A DNA stretch of 43,429 nt from Rhodoferax sp. (GTDB lineage: Bacteria; Pseudomonadota; Gammaproteobacteria; Burkholderiales; Burkholderiaceae_C): NCBI GenBank assembly GCA_030645355.1, contig JAUSNJ010000166.1, positions 1-43,429 on the forward strand, given 5' to 3'. Below are positions 24,912-34,235 of the stretch, one piece after another. A model generated the notes under the pieces. The model was not told the DNA's origin. It saw only the letters and a program-made list of their open reading frames with translations, and searched no databases. The translations under genes and the position numbers were made by a program. Position 1 is the stretch's first letter; each line of letters begins with the position of its first letter.

Positions 24912-25928
24912 ATGAAAGCCATTTTCCAAAGTGCCTACGGCGAACCATCGCTTGTATTGTCACTACGCGAAGTCGCCAAGCCGGTACCGAACCGCGGGGA
25001 AGTGCTGGTGCGTGTGCACGCCGCATCGGTCCACGCCGACGTGTGGCATGTGATCAGAGGGTGGCCCTATGTGCTGCGCACCATGGGGGGCGGGTTCTCC
25101 CGACCCAAGAACCCGATTCCCGGCACCGATATGGCGGGTGTGGTCGAGACAGTGGGTGATGCGGTGACCCGGTTCCAGGTGGGTGATGCCGTGTTTGGCG
25201 AATGCGCCAAGGGCTTCCAGTGGGCCAACGGCGGTGCCTTTGCAGAGTATGTGGCGGTGTCGCAAGACGCGCTGGCACCCAAGCCCGACAACGTCACTTT
25301 TGAGCAGGCCGCCAGCGTGCCGACATCCGGCCTGATTGCCTGGCACAACCTCATGGGCCAGCGGCCTTGGCGCGCCGGCCAGCATGTACTCATCAACGGT
25401 GCGGGCGGTGGCGTGGGGGCTATTGCCCTGCAGCTGGCCAAGGCCCATGGTGCTACGGTAACGGCGGTAGAACACACCCGCAAGCTCGCAACCGTGCGGG
25501 CGCTGGGGGCAGACCATGTGCTGGACTACACGCGTGACGACCCAACACGGGGCAGCGCCCGCTACGACCTCATTCTGGATGTGGCGTCCAACCTCAAGCT
25601 CAGTGACTGCGACCGCGTTCTCCATCCCGACGGCATCTACGTCTTGATTGGCCACGACCACTACGGTGCGTCTGGCTCCAACTGCTTCGGCAGCGGCATT
25701 CCGGCCTTTTTGAAGCTGGCGCTGCGCACCGCCTTTAACCCGCACCTGGTAAAACCCAACATGACCGCACCCAACAAGCAGGTGGGCATGGCACTGTTTG
25801 CCGACCTCATGGCCAGGGGCCAGTTGACGCCGATGGTGGACCGTGTATTCCCATTGGCCCAGGCAGCCGATGCCCTGACATACCTGCAGTCCGGCCAGGC
25901 CCTTGGACGTATCGTTGTGGCGCCTTAG
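24912..25928 (+). CDS. MDR-family NAD(P)-dependent oxidoreductase (zinc-independent type)
   Basis: A 338-residue medium-chain dehydrogenase/reductase of the quinone oxidoreductase subgroup: GroES-like N-terminal half with PIPGTDMAGVVETVGD and GDAVFGE, and the nucleotide-binding loop VLINGAGGGVGAIALQLAKA near residue 160. The zinc-binding cysteines of classical alcohol dehydrogenases are absent. It reduces an unknown enone, quinone or aldehyde. GAGAGGAA precedes the ATG. It ends 22 bases from a convergent small gene, with no operon partner. Confidence 0.88.
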   Translation: MKAIFQSAYGEPSLVLSLREVAKPVPNRGEVLVRVHAASVHADVWHVIRGWPYVLRTMGGGFSRPKNPIPGTDMAGVVETVGDAVTRFQVGDAVFGECAKGFQWANGGAFAEYVAVSQDALAPKPDNVTFEQAASVPTSGLIAWHNLMGQRPWRAGQHVLINGAGGGVGAIALQLAKAHGATVTAVEHTRKLATVRALGADHVLDYTRDDPTRGSARYDLILDVASNLKLSDCDRVLHPDGIYVLIGHDHYGASGSNCFGSGIPAFLKLALRTAFNPHLVKPNMTAPNKQVGMALFADLMARGQLTPMVDRVFPLAQAADALTYLQSGQALGRIVVAP

Positions 25929-25950
25929 TGCCTGACCCTGTCAGCGGGCC

Positions 25951-26274
25951 TCAGCGTGGGCTATTCGTGGGCACAGGCACCACTTCGGGTGGATCATCTG
26001 ACCCATGCACGACGCGCATCACAACCGTGCTGTGCGGTGCAAGGCCAAAGGTACGGATGTTCTTGCGCAGGGCACCCGGGTCCAGCTCATTCCAGATCAG
26101 GCCGCAGTCCAGACAGGCATGGGAATACTCGTTGTTGATGAAGACAGGCTTGCCCAGAATCGCTTTGAAGAACCCTCGCAGCGGGTAGAACCGCGCCGAC
26201 TCCCCGAGTGATCCGCGCACCACCTGCTTGCTGCTGCAGCGCAAGCAGTACATGCCACGAACGGTTTTATCCAT
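25951..26274 (-). CDS. Small zinc-ribbon-like hypothetical protein
   Basis: A 107-residue protein with two C-X2-C pairs, YCLRCSSK (about residues 9-12) and ACLDCGLIW (about 46-49), spaced as in a zinc ribbon, and no other recognisable domain. The ATG at 26272-26274 follows a G-rich stretch; the frame is open upstream but overlaps no better start. It lies 38 bases after the apbE stop on the same strand and could be the last gene of the TonB-cytochrome-NosR-ApbE run. Confidence 0.6.
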   Translation of the reverse strand: MDKTVRGMYCLRCSSKQVVRGSLGESARFYPLRGFFKAILGKPVFINNEYSHACLDCGLIWNELDPGALRKNIRTFGLAPHSTVVMRVVHGSDDPPEVVPVPTNSPR

Positions 26275-26312
26275 ACCAAGCCCCCACCAGATGTTGCGAT
26301 TACCCGAGGCAC

Positions 26313-27380
26313 TCAGTGTATCGGCGTGAACGGATCGCGCTGCTGGGTCGATGCCCCACCAGTATGCAGTTGCAGCCCCGGCGTCGCCTGCCAACGCCCG
26401 GCCTTATCCACCACCAGCACATCCACCTGCCACTGCGCGGCCAGGCGCAGCGCGCCGTGGAAGCCGGCCACGAACATGACCTTGGTCAGCGCATCGGCCA
26501 GCGCGCAGCTGGGCGCAGCCACGGTGACCCCGGCCAGTTCGGTTGGCGAGTAGCCTGTACGAGGGTCGAAGATGTGGTGATGCCGCCGGTCCGCACTGAA
26601 GCTGCATGCGTTGTCGGCCGAGGTGGCGATGCTGCGCCCGCCCAGGGCCACGCGGGTCATGAAGGCCTGCTCCAGGCGCGGATCAGCAATGCCCAGCATC
26701 CAGTCGCGCTGCGCATCGGGGCGCCCCAGCGACGTCCACTCCCCGGCGTTGACCAGTGCCTGGCGAATACCGTGGGCCTGCAGTTGCGAGCGCACCAGAT
26801 CCGCAGCGAAGCCCTGGGCGATGCCGTTGAGCGTGACCCCCATGCCGGGGCGGCGCAGGCGGATCGCGGCGTTGGAAACTTCCAGCCCTTGCCAGCCGAC
26901 GGCGGAGCGTGCCACCGCCACGTCCGAGGCTGACGGCAAAGCGCCTTGGCGTTGGGCTGCCTCAAAGCGCTCCCACAAGGGTTGCACGGTCACATCGAAG
27001 GCGCCGCCGCTGCGCGCCGAGACGCTTTGCGCCAACTGAAAGATGCGGACCAGATCGGGATGCGGTGAACGCAAGACGCCGTCCCGGTTCAGGCGGCAGA
27101 TGGCGCTGTCCGGATTGAACAGGCTCATGTGCGCCTCCACATGGCGGATGATGTCCACCGCCGCGTCCAGTGCCCGCTCGGCCTGCGCGGGGTCGGCGTG
27201 GGCCACGCGGAACGACAGCACGGTGCCGAGTGCTGTCAACGTGCGGTCATGCCATGGCGGATCGGTGCTGTCGCGGTGCGGCGCAAGGGACGCATGCGCG
27301 GCGGCCAGCCATCCCAAGCCCCCCGGTGTGCCCACCGCGCCCAGGCCCAGACTGGTTTGCAGGAACACACGGCGCTTCAT
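26313..27380 (-). CDS. FAD:protein FMN transferase, ApbE/NosX family
   Basis: A 355-residue protein with an N-terminal twin-arginine-type signal (MKRRVFLQTSLGLGAVG) and the ApbE core: HMSLFNPDSAICRLNRDG, SGGAFDVTVQPLW, GVTLNGIAQGFAADL and DNACSFSADRRHHHIFDPRTG. ApbE enzymes attach FMN through a phosphoester to a Thr of FMN-binding domains in the periplasm; the NosR-like protein encoded immediately upstream has such a domain and is the likely substrate. The start overlaps the NosR-like stop as ATGA, so the two are translationally coupled. Confidence 0.92.
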   Translation of the reverse strand: MKRRVFLQTSLGLGAVGTPGGLGWLAAAHASLAPHRDSTDPPWHDRTLTALGTVLSFRVAHADPAQAERALDAAVDIIRHVEAHMSLFNPDSAICRLNRDGVLRSPHPDLVRIFQLAQSVSARSGGAFDVTVQPLWERFEAAQRQGALPSASDVAVARSAVGWQGLEVSNAAIRLRRPGMGVTLNGIAQGFAADLVRSQLQAHGIRQALVNAGEWTSLGRPDAQRDWMLGIADPRLEQAFMTRVALGGRSIATSADNACSFSADRRHHHIFDPRTGYSPTELAGVTVAAPSCALADALTKVMFVAGFHGALRLAAQWQVDVLVVDKAGRWQATPGLQLHTGGASTQQRDPFTPIH

Positions 27381-29548
27381 CCTGCCTCTCCTTGCGCCGG
27401 TGTGCGGGCCGCCGGTGCCGGCACGATAGGAAAGACAAGCGGGCGATTCGACTTACGACCTTGGGCAATCAATGGCACGCACAGCTGGTCGCTCTGGTAG
27501 ATGGCGACACAGTCCAGACACTGAAAGCACTCGTCGTAGTCAATCGCCCCTTTCTTATTGATGGCCTGGTAGGCGCAGTCGTTGCGGCATCGCTGGCACG
27601 GTTGCCCGCATTCGGCGCGCCGTGGCAGCCAGGCGAAACGGCGCAGGCGGCCCAGCAGGGCCATGCCGGCACCCAGCGGGCACAGGTAGCGGCAGTAGCT
27701 CTTGTAGACAAATGCACTGAGCAGCACCAGCGCCGCCGCCCACACCACATACGGCCAGGCCCGGTCAAACACCAGGGTGATGCTGGTCTTGAAGGGTTCG
27801 ACTTCCACCAGTCTGTCGGTCCAGGCCACGGAGAAACAGGCGACGATCAGAATGCCGGCCAGTACGGCGTACTTGATCCATTTGAGCCGCGCATCCAGCC
27901 GTTCGGAAACCTGCACCGGACGAACACCCAGACGCCAGGCCAGCTTGCTCACCAACTCCTGCAGTGCGCCAAACGGACAGAGCCAACCGCAGAACGTGCC
28001 ACGCCCCCAGAGGAAGAAAGTGACGACGACAAAGGCCCACAACAACACTGTCATCGGGTCATACAGAAAGAAGCCCACACTGCGCCCGGCCAACGCCGCC
28101 TGCAGCAGCGCCGTGAGGTTCACGATGGACAACTGGCCTTGCGCGTACCAGCCGATGAAGCCCAGCGTGAACAGCAGATAGGCGGTGCGGAAATACGCCA
28201 GACTACGGGTGCTGTGCGTCAGCCAGAGCTGCTTGCGCAAGGCCACCGTCAACACCGCGAGCCCCAGGATCAGCACCACCAGTTCCCACAGACGCGCGCT
28301 CCAGATCGCGTGCCAGGTCTTGTTGTCGGAACTTGCCGCAACGAAATAGCTGTCGGGTAAGGCGGTGCCAAAGGCAAAGGTTTTGCGCACGCGTTCCGGG
28401 TACATCACACCCTTGCTGCGCGTCACGTGCAGCTCAAAATCCAGCGGCTGAGCCGGGTCCAGCCCCGACGGCGCGATGACGCGAAACGCCCGCCACTGCG
28501 CGGCTTGCAACGCGCTCGGCAGCTTCAGGCGGGTGTCGAGATCCAGGTCGCGGATCTCCAGCGGCAGGCTCTGTTGGTGCAACGTAATGCGGTCGGGGAC
28601 TGCGCCGCGGACAAAGTCGTCGCCCAGCATGGAATAGCGCCCGGTACTGAGCACCAGCAGCGCATGCTCGCCGGGCTCCAGGCGCCGCTGCAGATAGGCC
28701 CAGCCGTCCGCCGTCATCAGGTTGCGGCCAACCGAGGGCACGTTCAGGTAGGCTACATAGAGGTCGATGAAACCATCGTCCGGCGCGCGCCGGGCTTCTG
28801 CATCCAGGCCTTCCCCTACGGTGCCAACAAAGGCCTGCTCAATATCTCGGTTCCTGAAGGACTTTTTGGTGATGAGTCCGGCCTTGACCAGCGCGTCCCA
28901 ATCCATGGGCGCAAACACATCCGTTTTAATGCGCGCCACCAGATCGGGGTCGCGGCCTTCGGCAAAGCCCAGTTTGGCCCGAGCCACCTTGAGCGCCGAC
29001 GCCAGCAGGCTCTGGTTGAGAATACGCACCGAGGCCGTGGCCTTGGCCACACCATCGATATAGACATTGGCGCTGCCGGCCTTGTTGGCGCTATTCAGGT
29101 TGGAGCCCATCTTGATGTTCTGCACCAGCGACAGGCCCTTGTACTGGTCCACAAAGCGCAGCATGGGCCCTTCGCCCAGGCCGTCCAGAAACACCGGCTC
29201 GTGCTGCGACAGCACCCGCACATCCATGAACTCGCCTTTGGCACTGAGCAGCACCAGAAGATTGAAGGGTGTGCCGGCAAAGCCGGGAATGGGTGCCAGA
29301 TCGATGGACTCGAAGGCATAGGCGATGACGGGCGTGGCGGTGGCGTCCTGCTTCAGGATGGGCCAGACCGGGACGCCCTGCTCTTTCTCGCCCACGATCA
29401 GCGGTGCGGGAAAGGCCTGCACCATGGACGCGCGCGTCATCACGCCCGCGTGGACGGGCGCGCAAACCAGCAGGGCCGCCAGCCACAGCGCAATGGTCCA
29501 GAACAAGCCGGACGCCCCCCGATCCGGTACTGGCGGCAAGGCGCGCAC
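27377..29548 (-). CDS. NosR/NirI-like membrane iron-sulfur flavoprotein
   Basis: A 723-residue protein: signal segment (about 12-34), periplasmic FMN-binding domain with YIDGVAKATASVRI (T171 is the expected flavinylation site), a long NosR-type periplasmic part, about five to six membrane helices from residue 420, then TFCGWLCPFGALQEL and YCRYLCPLGAG and a cytoplasmic C-terminal tail with two 4Fe-4S motifs (CGQPCQRCRNDC, CFQCLDC). NosR passes electrons across the membrane to nitrous oxide reductase, but no nosZ, nosD, nosF, nosY or nosL occurs here. The start is GTG, three bases after the cytochrome stop; the signal segment requires it. Its electron acceptor in this locus is unknown. Confidence 0.88.
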   Translation of the reverse strand: MRALPPVPDRGASGLFWTIALWLAALLVCAPVHAGVMTRASMVQAFPAPLIVGEKEQGVPVWPILKQDATATPVIAYAFESIDLAPIPGFAGTPFNLLVLLSAKGEFMDVRVLSQHEPVFLDGLGEGPMLRFVDQYKGLSLVQNIKMGSNLNSANKAGSANVYIDGVAKATASVRILNQSLLASALKVARAKLGFAEGRDPDLVARIKTDVFAPMDWDALVKAGLITKKSFRNRDIEQAFVGTVGEGLDAEARRAPDDGFIDLYVAYLNVPSVGRNLMTADGWAYLQRRLEPGEHALLVLSTGRYSMLGDDFVRGAVPDRITLHQQSLPLEIRDLDLDTRLKLPSALQAAQWRAFRVIAPSGLDPAQPLDFELHVTRSKGVMYPERVRKTFAFGTALPDSYFVAASSDNKTWHAIWSARLWELVVLILGLAVLTVALRKQLWLTHSTRSLAYFRTAYLLFTLGFIGWYAQGQLSIVNLTALLQAALAGRSVGFFLYDPMTVLLWAFVVVTFFLWGRGTFCGWLCPFGALQELVSKLAWRLGVRPVQVSERLDARLKWIKYAVLAGILIVACFSVAWTDRLVEVEPFKTSITLVFDRAWPYVVWAAALVLLSAFVYKSYCRYLCPLGAGMALLGRLRRFAWLPRRAECGQPCQRCRNDCAYQAINKKGAIDYDECFQCLDCVAIYQSDQLCVPLIAQGRKSNRPLVFPIVPAPAARTPAQGEAG

Positions 29549-29551
29549 TGG

Positions 29552-29929
29552 CTAGTGGTTCAGAATCCAGAACACCAGCTGGCGGGCGTCGCCTTCGGAG
29601 ATGGCCACCGCGTTGGGCGGCATGGCAATGCCGGCGGCCTTGTTCTTCCAGTGGCTGGCATAAGGGTTGGAGCCTTCCAGCACGATGCGGGTCAGAAAGT
29701 CGGCGGCGCCGGGCTTGTCCTTGTATTGCAGGGCGACGTCTTCCCAGGCCGGGCCTACAGGTTTGGCGCCATTCTTGAGGTCCTTGTGCTTGAGGCTGTG
29801 GCAGGTGAAGCAGCCGGCCGCATTGGCCATCTTGACGGCTTTGTCGTCACTGACCGTGTCGGCATTCGCAGCAACGGAAGTGAGCATGAGCATGCCGGTC
29901 AAGCCAGCCAGTAGGGTGCGTTGAAACAT
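29552..29929 (-). CDS. Small c-type cytochrome (class I)
   Basis: A 125-residue periplasmic protein: signal peptide ending near VAANA, haem motif CFTCH (C40, C43, H44) and axial methionine in IAMPPNAV (M103), ending ARQLVFWILNH as in c551-type cytochromes. It lies between the TonB receptor and the NosR-like gene (30 and 3 bases), with GGAGAG before the ATG. It probably shuttles electrons to or from the NosR-like protein, the PQQ dehydrogenase or a terminal oxidase. Confidence 0.9.
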   Translation of the reverse strand: MFQRTLLAGLTGMLMLTSVAANADTVSDDKAVKMANAAGCFTCHSLKHKDLKNGAKPVGPAWEDVALQYKDKPGAADFLTRIVLEGSNPYASHWKNKAAGIAMPPNAVAISEGDARQLVFWILNH

Positions 29930-29959
29930 GGTGAGAACTCTCCAGGGATAAAGAAACTT

Positions 29960-32077
29960 TTACAAAGGCAAGACCAGGCGCAGCCCCAGCGTCCAGTTTC
30001 TGCCGGGTGCCGGTTCATAAAACTGTGACGAGGCCTGGTTGACGATGACCGAGCCCACGTAGCGCTGGTCCGTCAGGTTGTCGATGCGGGCATAGGTGGT
30101 CAGGCTGCCGGACCCAACAGACCAGCCATGGCTGGCCTTCAGGTTGAAGGTGGCATAGCCGTCGGCCGATGCCGTGTTGACGTCGTTGGCAAACAGCCGA
30201 CCAGCCTGCGTGAACTCAATGCCCGCCTGGCTGCCCAGCGCGGAGGTCTTTCTGCCGTTGTCCAATTTTTGGCTGCTCCACAGCACTTCCGAGAACACAA
30301 AGCTCTGCGGTATGCCCGGGATCTTGTTGCCCGACGCCACGGTGTTGGCGCCGCTGGTGAAGGTTTGGGAAAAGCGTGCATTCACCATGGATGCGGCCAG
30401 CGTGGCGCGGACATGGGGCGTCAGCAGTGTGTTGCCGGACAGCTCCCAACCGGTGCGCGTCGTGCCCGGCGCGTTCTTGAAGGTGGAGTTGCCACCGGTG
30501 CTGCTGGCCACGACGATCTCGTCGGTGGAATCAATCTGGAACACCGCGAAATCCAGCCGCGACCGCGGGCTTGGTGCCCACTTCGCTCCGGCCTCGTAGT
30601 GCTGGCTGCTCGACGCATTGACGGATGTGTTGAAGGCCGGCACGCCGGCGCCACGGTAGGCCACTTCGACCAGCGTCGGGCTCTCGAAACCCTTGCCATA
30701 ATTGGCATACAGGTTGACGCTGTCACTGGCGTGGTAGGTCAGGCCCAGCACCGGGCTGGCCGCGTCAAAACGGGTTGCGCCGGAGCCATTGCCGTCGCTG
30801 AGGAAATGGTCGTCGCTGGAAAACCGAACGGTGCTGTAGCGCAGGCCGCCCACCACGGACACATGGTCTGACACCCGCGCGGTCGCCTGCGCAAAGAAGT
30901 CGCTGTTCTCGGCCTGGTTGTCCTCGTTGCGGGTGGTGCTGGTCTTGACGCCGACTGCGGCGGCGCCGCCCTTGCGCGTCTCCCGTGAGCGGTCAAACTC
31001 GTAGCCCGCAACCCAGGTCAGGGGTGTTGCGCCCAGCCGGGTTTGTGCGTTGTACTGCAGGCCCGCGCCGTAGTAGGCCCGGTTCAGGCCCACCCACGCA
31101 CCCGTGGGCGTCGCTGGCGGTATGCCGGCCTGGTATTGCACGTTGTCGCGGGTGCCGTAATAGGCCCTTGCCGACACAAAGCGATCCGCGTCAATGGTGT
31201 GGACCAGGGCACTGCCGATTTGGTTCTGGCGCACTTCCTTGCGCACGCCACGGCTGACCGCATTGGTGCCCGCCTGCTCGGGGTTGGCCGCCATCTGCGC
31301 GGCGGTGAGTCCCAGCGGGTCCAGCGCCAGCGGCATGTCAAACTGGTTGACCACTACGTTCACATGGGTGCGCTCCTGGACATCGAAACTCAATTTGCCA
31401 TTGAACTGCTTGCGCTCGGTCTTGCTGTTGGCGCGGTAGCCATCCGTACTGAACGTGCTGTAGTCGGCCACCAGGCCGTAGCCATTGATGCGGCCCGCGT
31501 ATTGCACATCGGCGCGGTGCATGCCATTGGCGCCAACGTAATACTGGGCGCCAAATTCCGGCCGCTCAGGTGCTTCACGCGTGAAGGCCTGGATCACACC
31601 ACCCGCAGAGTTGCCATACATCTGCGCCAGCGGGCCGCGCAACACTTCAATGCGATCGGTGGACGTCAAGCTGATGGAAGAGCCCTGGCCCTGTCCATCC
31701 GGCGTGGTGGCGGGAATGCCGTCAATCAGCAGACGAATACCGCGGATGCCAAAGGCCGAACGCGCCCCGAATCCGCGTATGGACACCTGCAGGTCCTGCG
31801 CATAGTTTTGCCGGTTCAATATCGTCAGGCCCGGCACCCGGTTCAGCGACTCCGACAGATTGACCTGGAGACCGGCGTTCTCTATCGTCGCCCGGTCCAC
31901 CAGCTGGATCGCAGCCGGTGCGTCAAAGCTGCGCTGGCCGGTCCGTGAGGCCGTCACCACCACCTCGTCCAGCGTCTGTGCGCCCACCCAGGAATGGCAG
32001 GCGGATGCCACGGCCAGTGCCAACGTCGTCCTCAGGAACACAAGGCCTTGTTCCATCTTTTTGTTTGAGAGTTGCAT
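29960..32077 (-). CDS. TonB-dependent outer-membrane receptor
   Basis: A 705-residue receptor: signal peptide to about SWVGA, TonB box LDEVVVTASR, plug domain (PAAIQLVDRATIENAGLQ, VSIRGFGARSAFGIRG, RIEVLRGPLAQMYGNSAGGV) and a 22-strand-type barrel ending in GLRLVLPL with a terminal hydrophobic residue. It resembles copper/siderophore receptors (NosA/OprC-like). The ligand is unknown; context with a probable lanthanide enzyme and a NosR-like protein allows a lanthanide chelate, copper or iron complex. I use the ATG at 32075-32077, which gives a normal signal peptide; the ribosome site is weak (GAGAAAAAG). It is the first gene of a four- or five-gene operon with its own sigma-54 promoter. Confidence 0.9.
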   Translation of the reverse strand: MQLSNKKMEQGLVFLRTTLALAVASACHSWVGAQTLDEVVVTASRTGQRSFDAPAAIQLVDRATIENAGLQVNLSESLNRVPGLTILNRQNYAQDLQVSIRGFGARSAFGIRGIRLLIDGIPATTPDGQGQGSSISLTSTDRIEVLRGPLAQMYGNSAGGVIQAFTREAPERPEFGAQYYVGANGMHRADVQYAGRINGYGLVADYSTFSTDGYRANSKTERKQFNGKLSFDVQERTHVNVVVNQFDMPLALDPLGLTAAQMAANPEQAGTNAVSRGVRKEVRQNQIGSALVHTIDADRFVSARAYYGTRDNVQYQAGIPPATPTGAWVGLNRAYYGAGLQYNAQTRLGATPLTWVAGYEFDRSRETRKGGAAAVGVKTSTTRNEDNQAENSDFFAQATARVSDHVSVVGGLRYSTVRFSSDDHFLSDGNGSGATRFDAASPVLGLTYHASDSVNLYANYGKGFESPTLVEVAYRGAGVPAFNTSVNASSSQHYEAGAKWAPSPRSRLDFAVFQIDSTDEIVVASSTGGNSTFKNAPGTTRTGWELSGNTLLTPHVRATLAASMVNARFSQTFTSGANTVASGNKIPGIPQSFVFSEVLWSSQKLDNGRKTSALGSQAGIEFTQAGRLFANDVNTASADGYATFNLKASHGWSVGSGSLTTYARIDNLTDQRYVGSVIVNQASSQFYEPAPGRNWTLGLRLVLPL

Positions 32078-32145
32078 ATCTTTTTCTCTATCGATTGCCG
32101 GTTCGGCAAAACAATTGCTCGGGATTTCTTTACCACCGGTGTTAA

Positions 32146-32162
32146 CGCAATATCTGAGCCAA
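32146..32162 (-). promoter_or_regulatory. Sigma-54 promoter of the TonB receptor operon
   Basis: The minus strand reads TTGGCTCAGATATTGCG: GG (32160-32159), ten bases, GC (32148-32147), with a strong TTGC -12 box. It is about 70 bases before the chosen receptor ATG. Confidence 0.78.
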
Positions 32163-32414
32163 GGGAAATGCCGCGTGTGCAATCGCTGATGTGCTGGCGC
32201 GCAGCAGGCCTGGATGGGGTTCAGTGGCACGCCTTGGAACACTCGCTTCGTCACATGCGGTGTTCACGGCCCATGGCCTCGCTGTCACGTTGTTCAGGTT
32301 TGACACAGCGTGCAGGGTTAACGCGAACCGTACAAACCCGCAGCAAGCGCGCCGGGCAGGCGTTCGCACGTGCGTGGACCCCTCAATGCTTGCAAACGCG
32401 GCCTGCAAACAGCG

Positions 32415-32431
32415 TGGGCACGTTCTTTGCG
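32415..32431 (+). promoter_or_regulatory. Sigma-54 promoter of the PQQ dehydrogenase
   Basis: TGGGCACGTTCTTTGCG: GG (32417-32418), ten bases, GC (32429-32430), near-perfect match. It is 66 bases before the dehydrogenase ATG. Confidence 0.85.
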
Positions 32432-32495
32432 GAAGACAGCCTCGGAGTTTCAAATTCCGTCAACCCGTTTCCACTTTTAGAACCAGGAGATATTC

Positions 32496-34235
32496 ATGCG
32501 CATGAAATTATTGGCCACCCTGATGGCCTGTGGCTTTGCAACGGGGACGGTGCAAGCCGTCGTCACGCAGAAGATGATCGACAACGATGCCACCGACACC
32601 AAGGAAGTCCTTTCCTGGGGTATGGGCGGCCAGGGTCAACGCTTTTCTCCACTCAAGCAGGTCAACACCCAGAGCGTCAAACGCCTGGTGCCCGCATGGA
32701 GCTTCTCGTTTGGTGGCGAGAAGCAGCGTGGCCAGGAATCACAGCCCGTGATCCACAACGGCAAGATGTTTGTGACCGGTTCCTACTCCCGCATCTTTGC
32801 GCTGGACATCAAGACCGGCGCCAAGCTCTGGAAGTATGAGCACCGCCTGCCCGAAGGCATCATGCCCTGCTGCGACGTGATCAACCGCGGCGCGGCGCTG
32901 TTCGACAACCTGGTCATCTTCATGACGCTGGACGCACAGATCGTGGCACTGGACCAGGCCACCGGCGAAGTCGTCTGGAAGGAAAAGATAGAGGACTACG
33001 CGTCTGGCGCCTCCGCATCGGCAGCACCGCTGGTTGCCGGTGGCCTGCTGCTGACCGGCATCTCGGGTGGCGAGTTTGGCGTGGTCGGCCGTGTCGAGGC
33101 GCGCGACCCCAAGACCGGCCAACTGGTGTGGACGCGTCCCACCGTCGAAGGCCATATGGGATACAAATATGACAAGGATGGCAACAAGACAGAAAACGGA
33201 ATTTCCGGCAGCCTGAACAAATCCTGGACCGGCGACCTCTGGAAGACCGGCGGCGCCACCACCTGGCTGGGCGGCACGTACGACAGCAAAACCGGCCTGG
33301 CCTATTTCGGCACCGGCAACCCGGCCCCGTGGAACAGCCATCTGCGCAAGGGCGACAACCTGTTCTCCTGTTCCACCGTCGCGCTGGACATCAAGACCGG
33401 CCAGATCAAGTGGCACTACCAGAACACGCCCAACGACGGCTGGGACTACGATGGTGTCAATGAGTTCGTGACCTTCGACATGGACGGCAAACGCGTGGGC
33501 GGCAAGGCCGACCGCAACGGCTTCTTCTACGTCAACGACGCGACCACTGGCGAACTGCTCAATGCGTTTCCGTTTGTCAAGAAAATCACCTGGGCCAGCA
33601 GCATTGACCTGAAGACCGGGCGCCCGAACTACGTGGCCGAAAACCGCCCCGGCAACCCCACCGACAGCGCCGACCACAGCAAGGGCAAATCGGTGTACTC
33701 GGCCCCGAGTTTCCTGGGTGGCAAGAACCAGATGCCCATGGCATACAGCCCGGCCACCAAGCTGTTCTATGTGCCATCCAATGAATGGGGCATGGACATC
33801 TGGAACGAGCCCGTCGCCTACAAAAAGGGCGCGGCCTACATGGGCGCTGGCTTCACCATCAAGGTCCCTGGCGATGGCCCCATAGGCGCGCTGCGTGCCG
33901 TTAACCCCAAGACCGGCAAGATCGTATGGGAAGTTCCCAACAATGCACCGCTGTGGGGTGGCGTGTTGACCACTGCCGGCAACCTGGTGTTCTGGGGTAC
34001 GCCCGAGGGCTTCCTGAAGGCCGCTGATGCGACCACCGGTAAGGTGGTGTGGGAATTCCAGACCGGCTCCGGCGTGGTGGCGCCCCCGGTGACGTACGAT
34101 ATCGATGGCGAACAGTATGTGGCCGTGGTGTCCGGCTGGGGCGGCGCCGTGCCACTCTGGGGTGGTGATGTCGCCAAGAAGGTCAGCTTCCTGGAACAGG
34201 GCGGCTCGGTCTGGGTGTTCAAGCTCCTGAAGTAA
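32496..34235 (+). CDS. PQQ-dependent alcohol dehydrogenase, lanthanide-type active site
   Basis: A 579-residue periplasmic quinoprotein of the methanol/ethanol dehydrogenase family. Signal peptide to about TVQA; the vicinal disulfide C125-C126 (MPCCDV) that stacks on PQQ; eight-bladed propeller tryptophan-docking repeats (for example [28 protein letters not shown]); and GTGNPAPWN. The catalytic base D317 lies in [11 protein letters not shown] and is followed two residues later by D319, the extra Asp that marks lanthanide-dependent enzymes such as XoxF and PedH; calcium enzymes have Ala or Ser there. AGGAG precedes the ATG. It oxidises alcohols (possibly aldehydes) and passes electrons to cytochrome c. 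I cannot decide between the XoxF and ExaA/PedH branches. Confidence 0.93.
   Translation: MRMKLLATLMACGFATGTVQAVVTQKMIDNDATDTKEVLSWGMGGQGQRFSPLKQVNTQSVKRLVPAWSFSFGGEKQRGQESQPVIHNGKMFVTGSYSRIFALDIKTGAKLWKYEHRLPEGIMPCCDVINRGAALFDNLVIFMTLDAQIVALDQATGEVVWKEKIEDYASGASASAAPLVAGGLLLTGISGGEFGVVGRVEARDPKTGQLVWTRPTVEGHMGYKYDKDGNKTENGISGSLNKSWTGDLWKTGGATTWLGGTYDSKTGLAYFGTGNPAPWNSHLRKGDNLFSCSTVALDIKTGQIKWHYQNTPNDGWDYDGVNEFVTFDMDGKRVGGKADRNGFFYVNDATTGELLNAFPFVKKITWASSIDLKTGRPNYVAENRPGNPTDSADHSKGKSVYSAPSFLGGKNQMPMAYSPATKLFYVPSNEWGMDIWNEPVAYKKGAAYMGAGFTIKVPGDGPIGALRAVNPKTGKIVWEVPNNAPLWGGVLTTAGNLVFWGTPEGFLKAADATTGKVVWEFQTGSGVVAPPVTYDIDGEQYVAVVSGWGGAVPLWGGDVAKKVSFLEQGGSVWVFKLLK

Larger units (their letters stand above)
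32078..32495. other. Divergent regulatory region, TonB operon / PQQ dehydrogenase
   Basis: 418 bases without a gene. It contains two oppositely oriented sigma-54 promoters (32146-32162 minus, 32415-32431 plus). An imperfect inverted repeat GCTGTCA...TGACAcAGC at about 32281-32309 sits between them, roughly 110-125 bases upstream of each, where an activator shared by both could bind. Confidence 0.6.
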
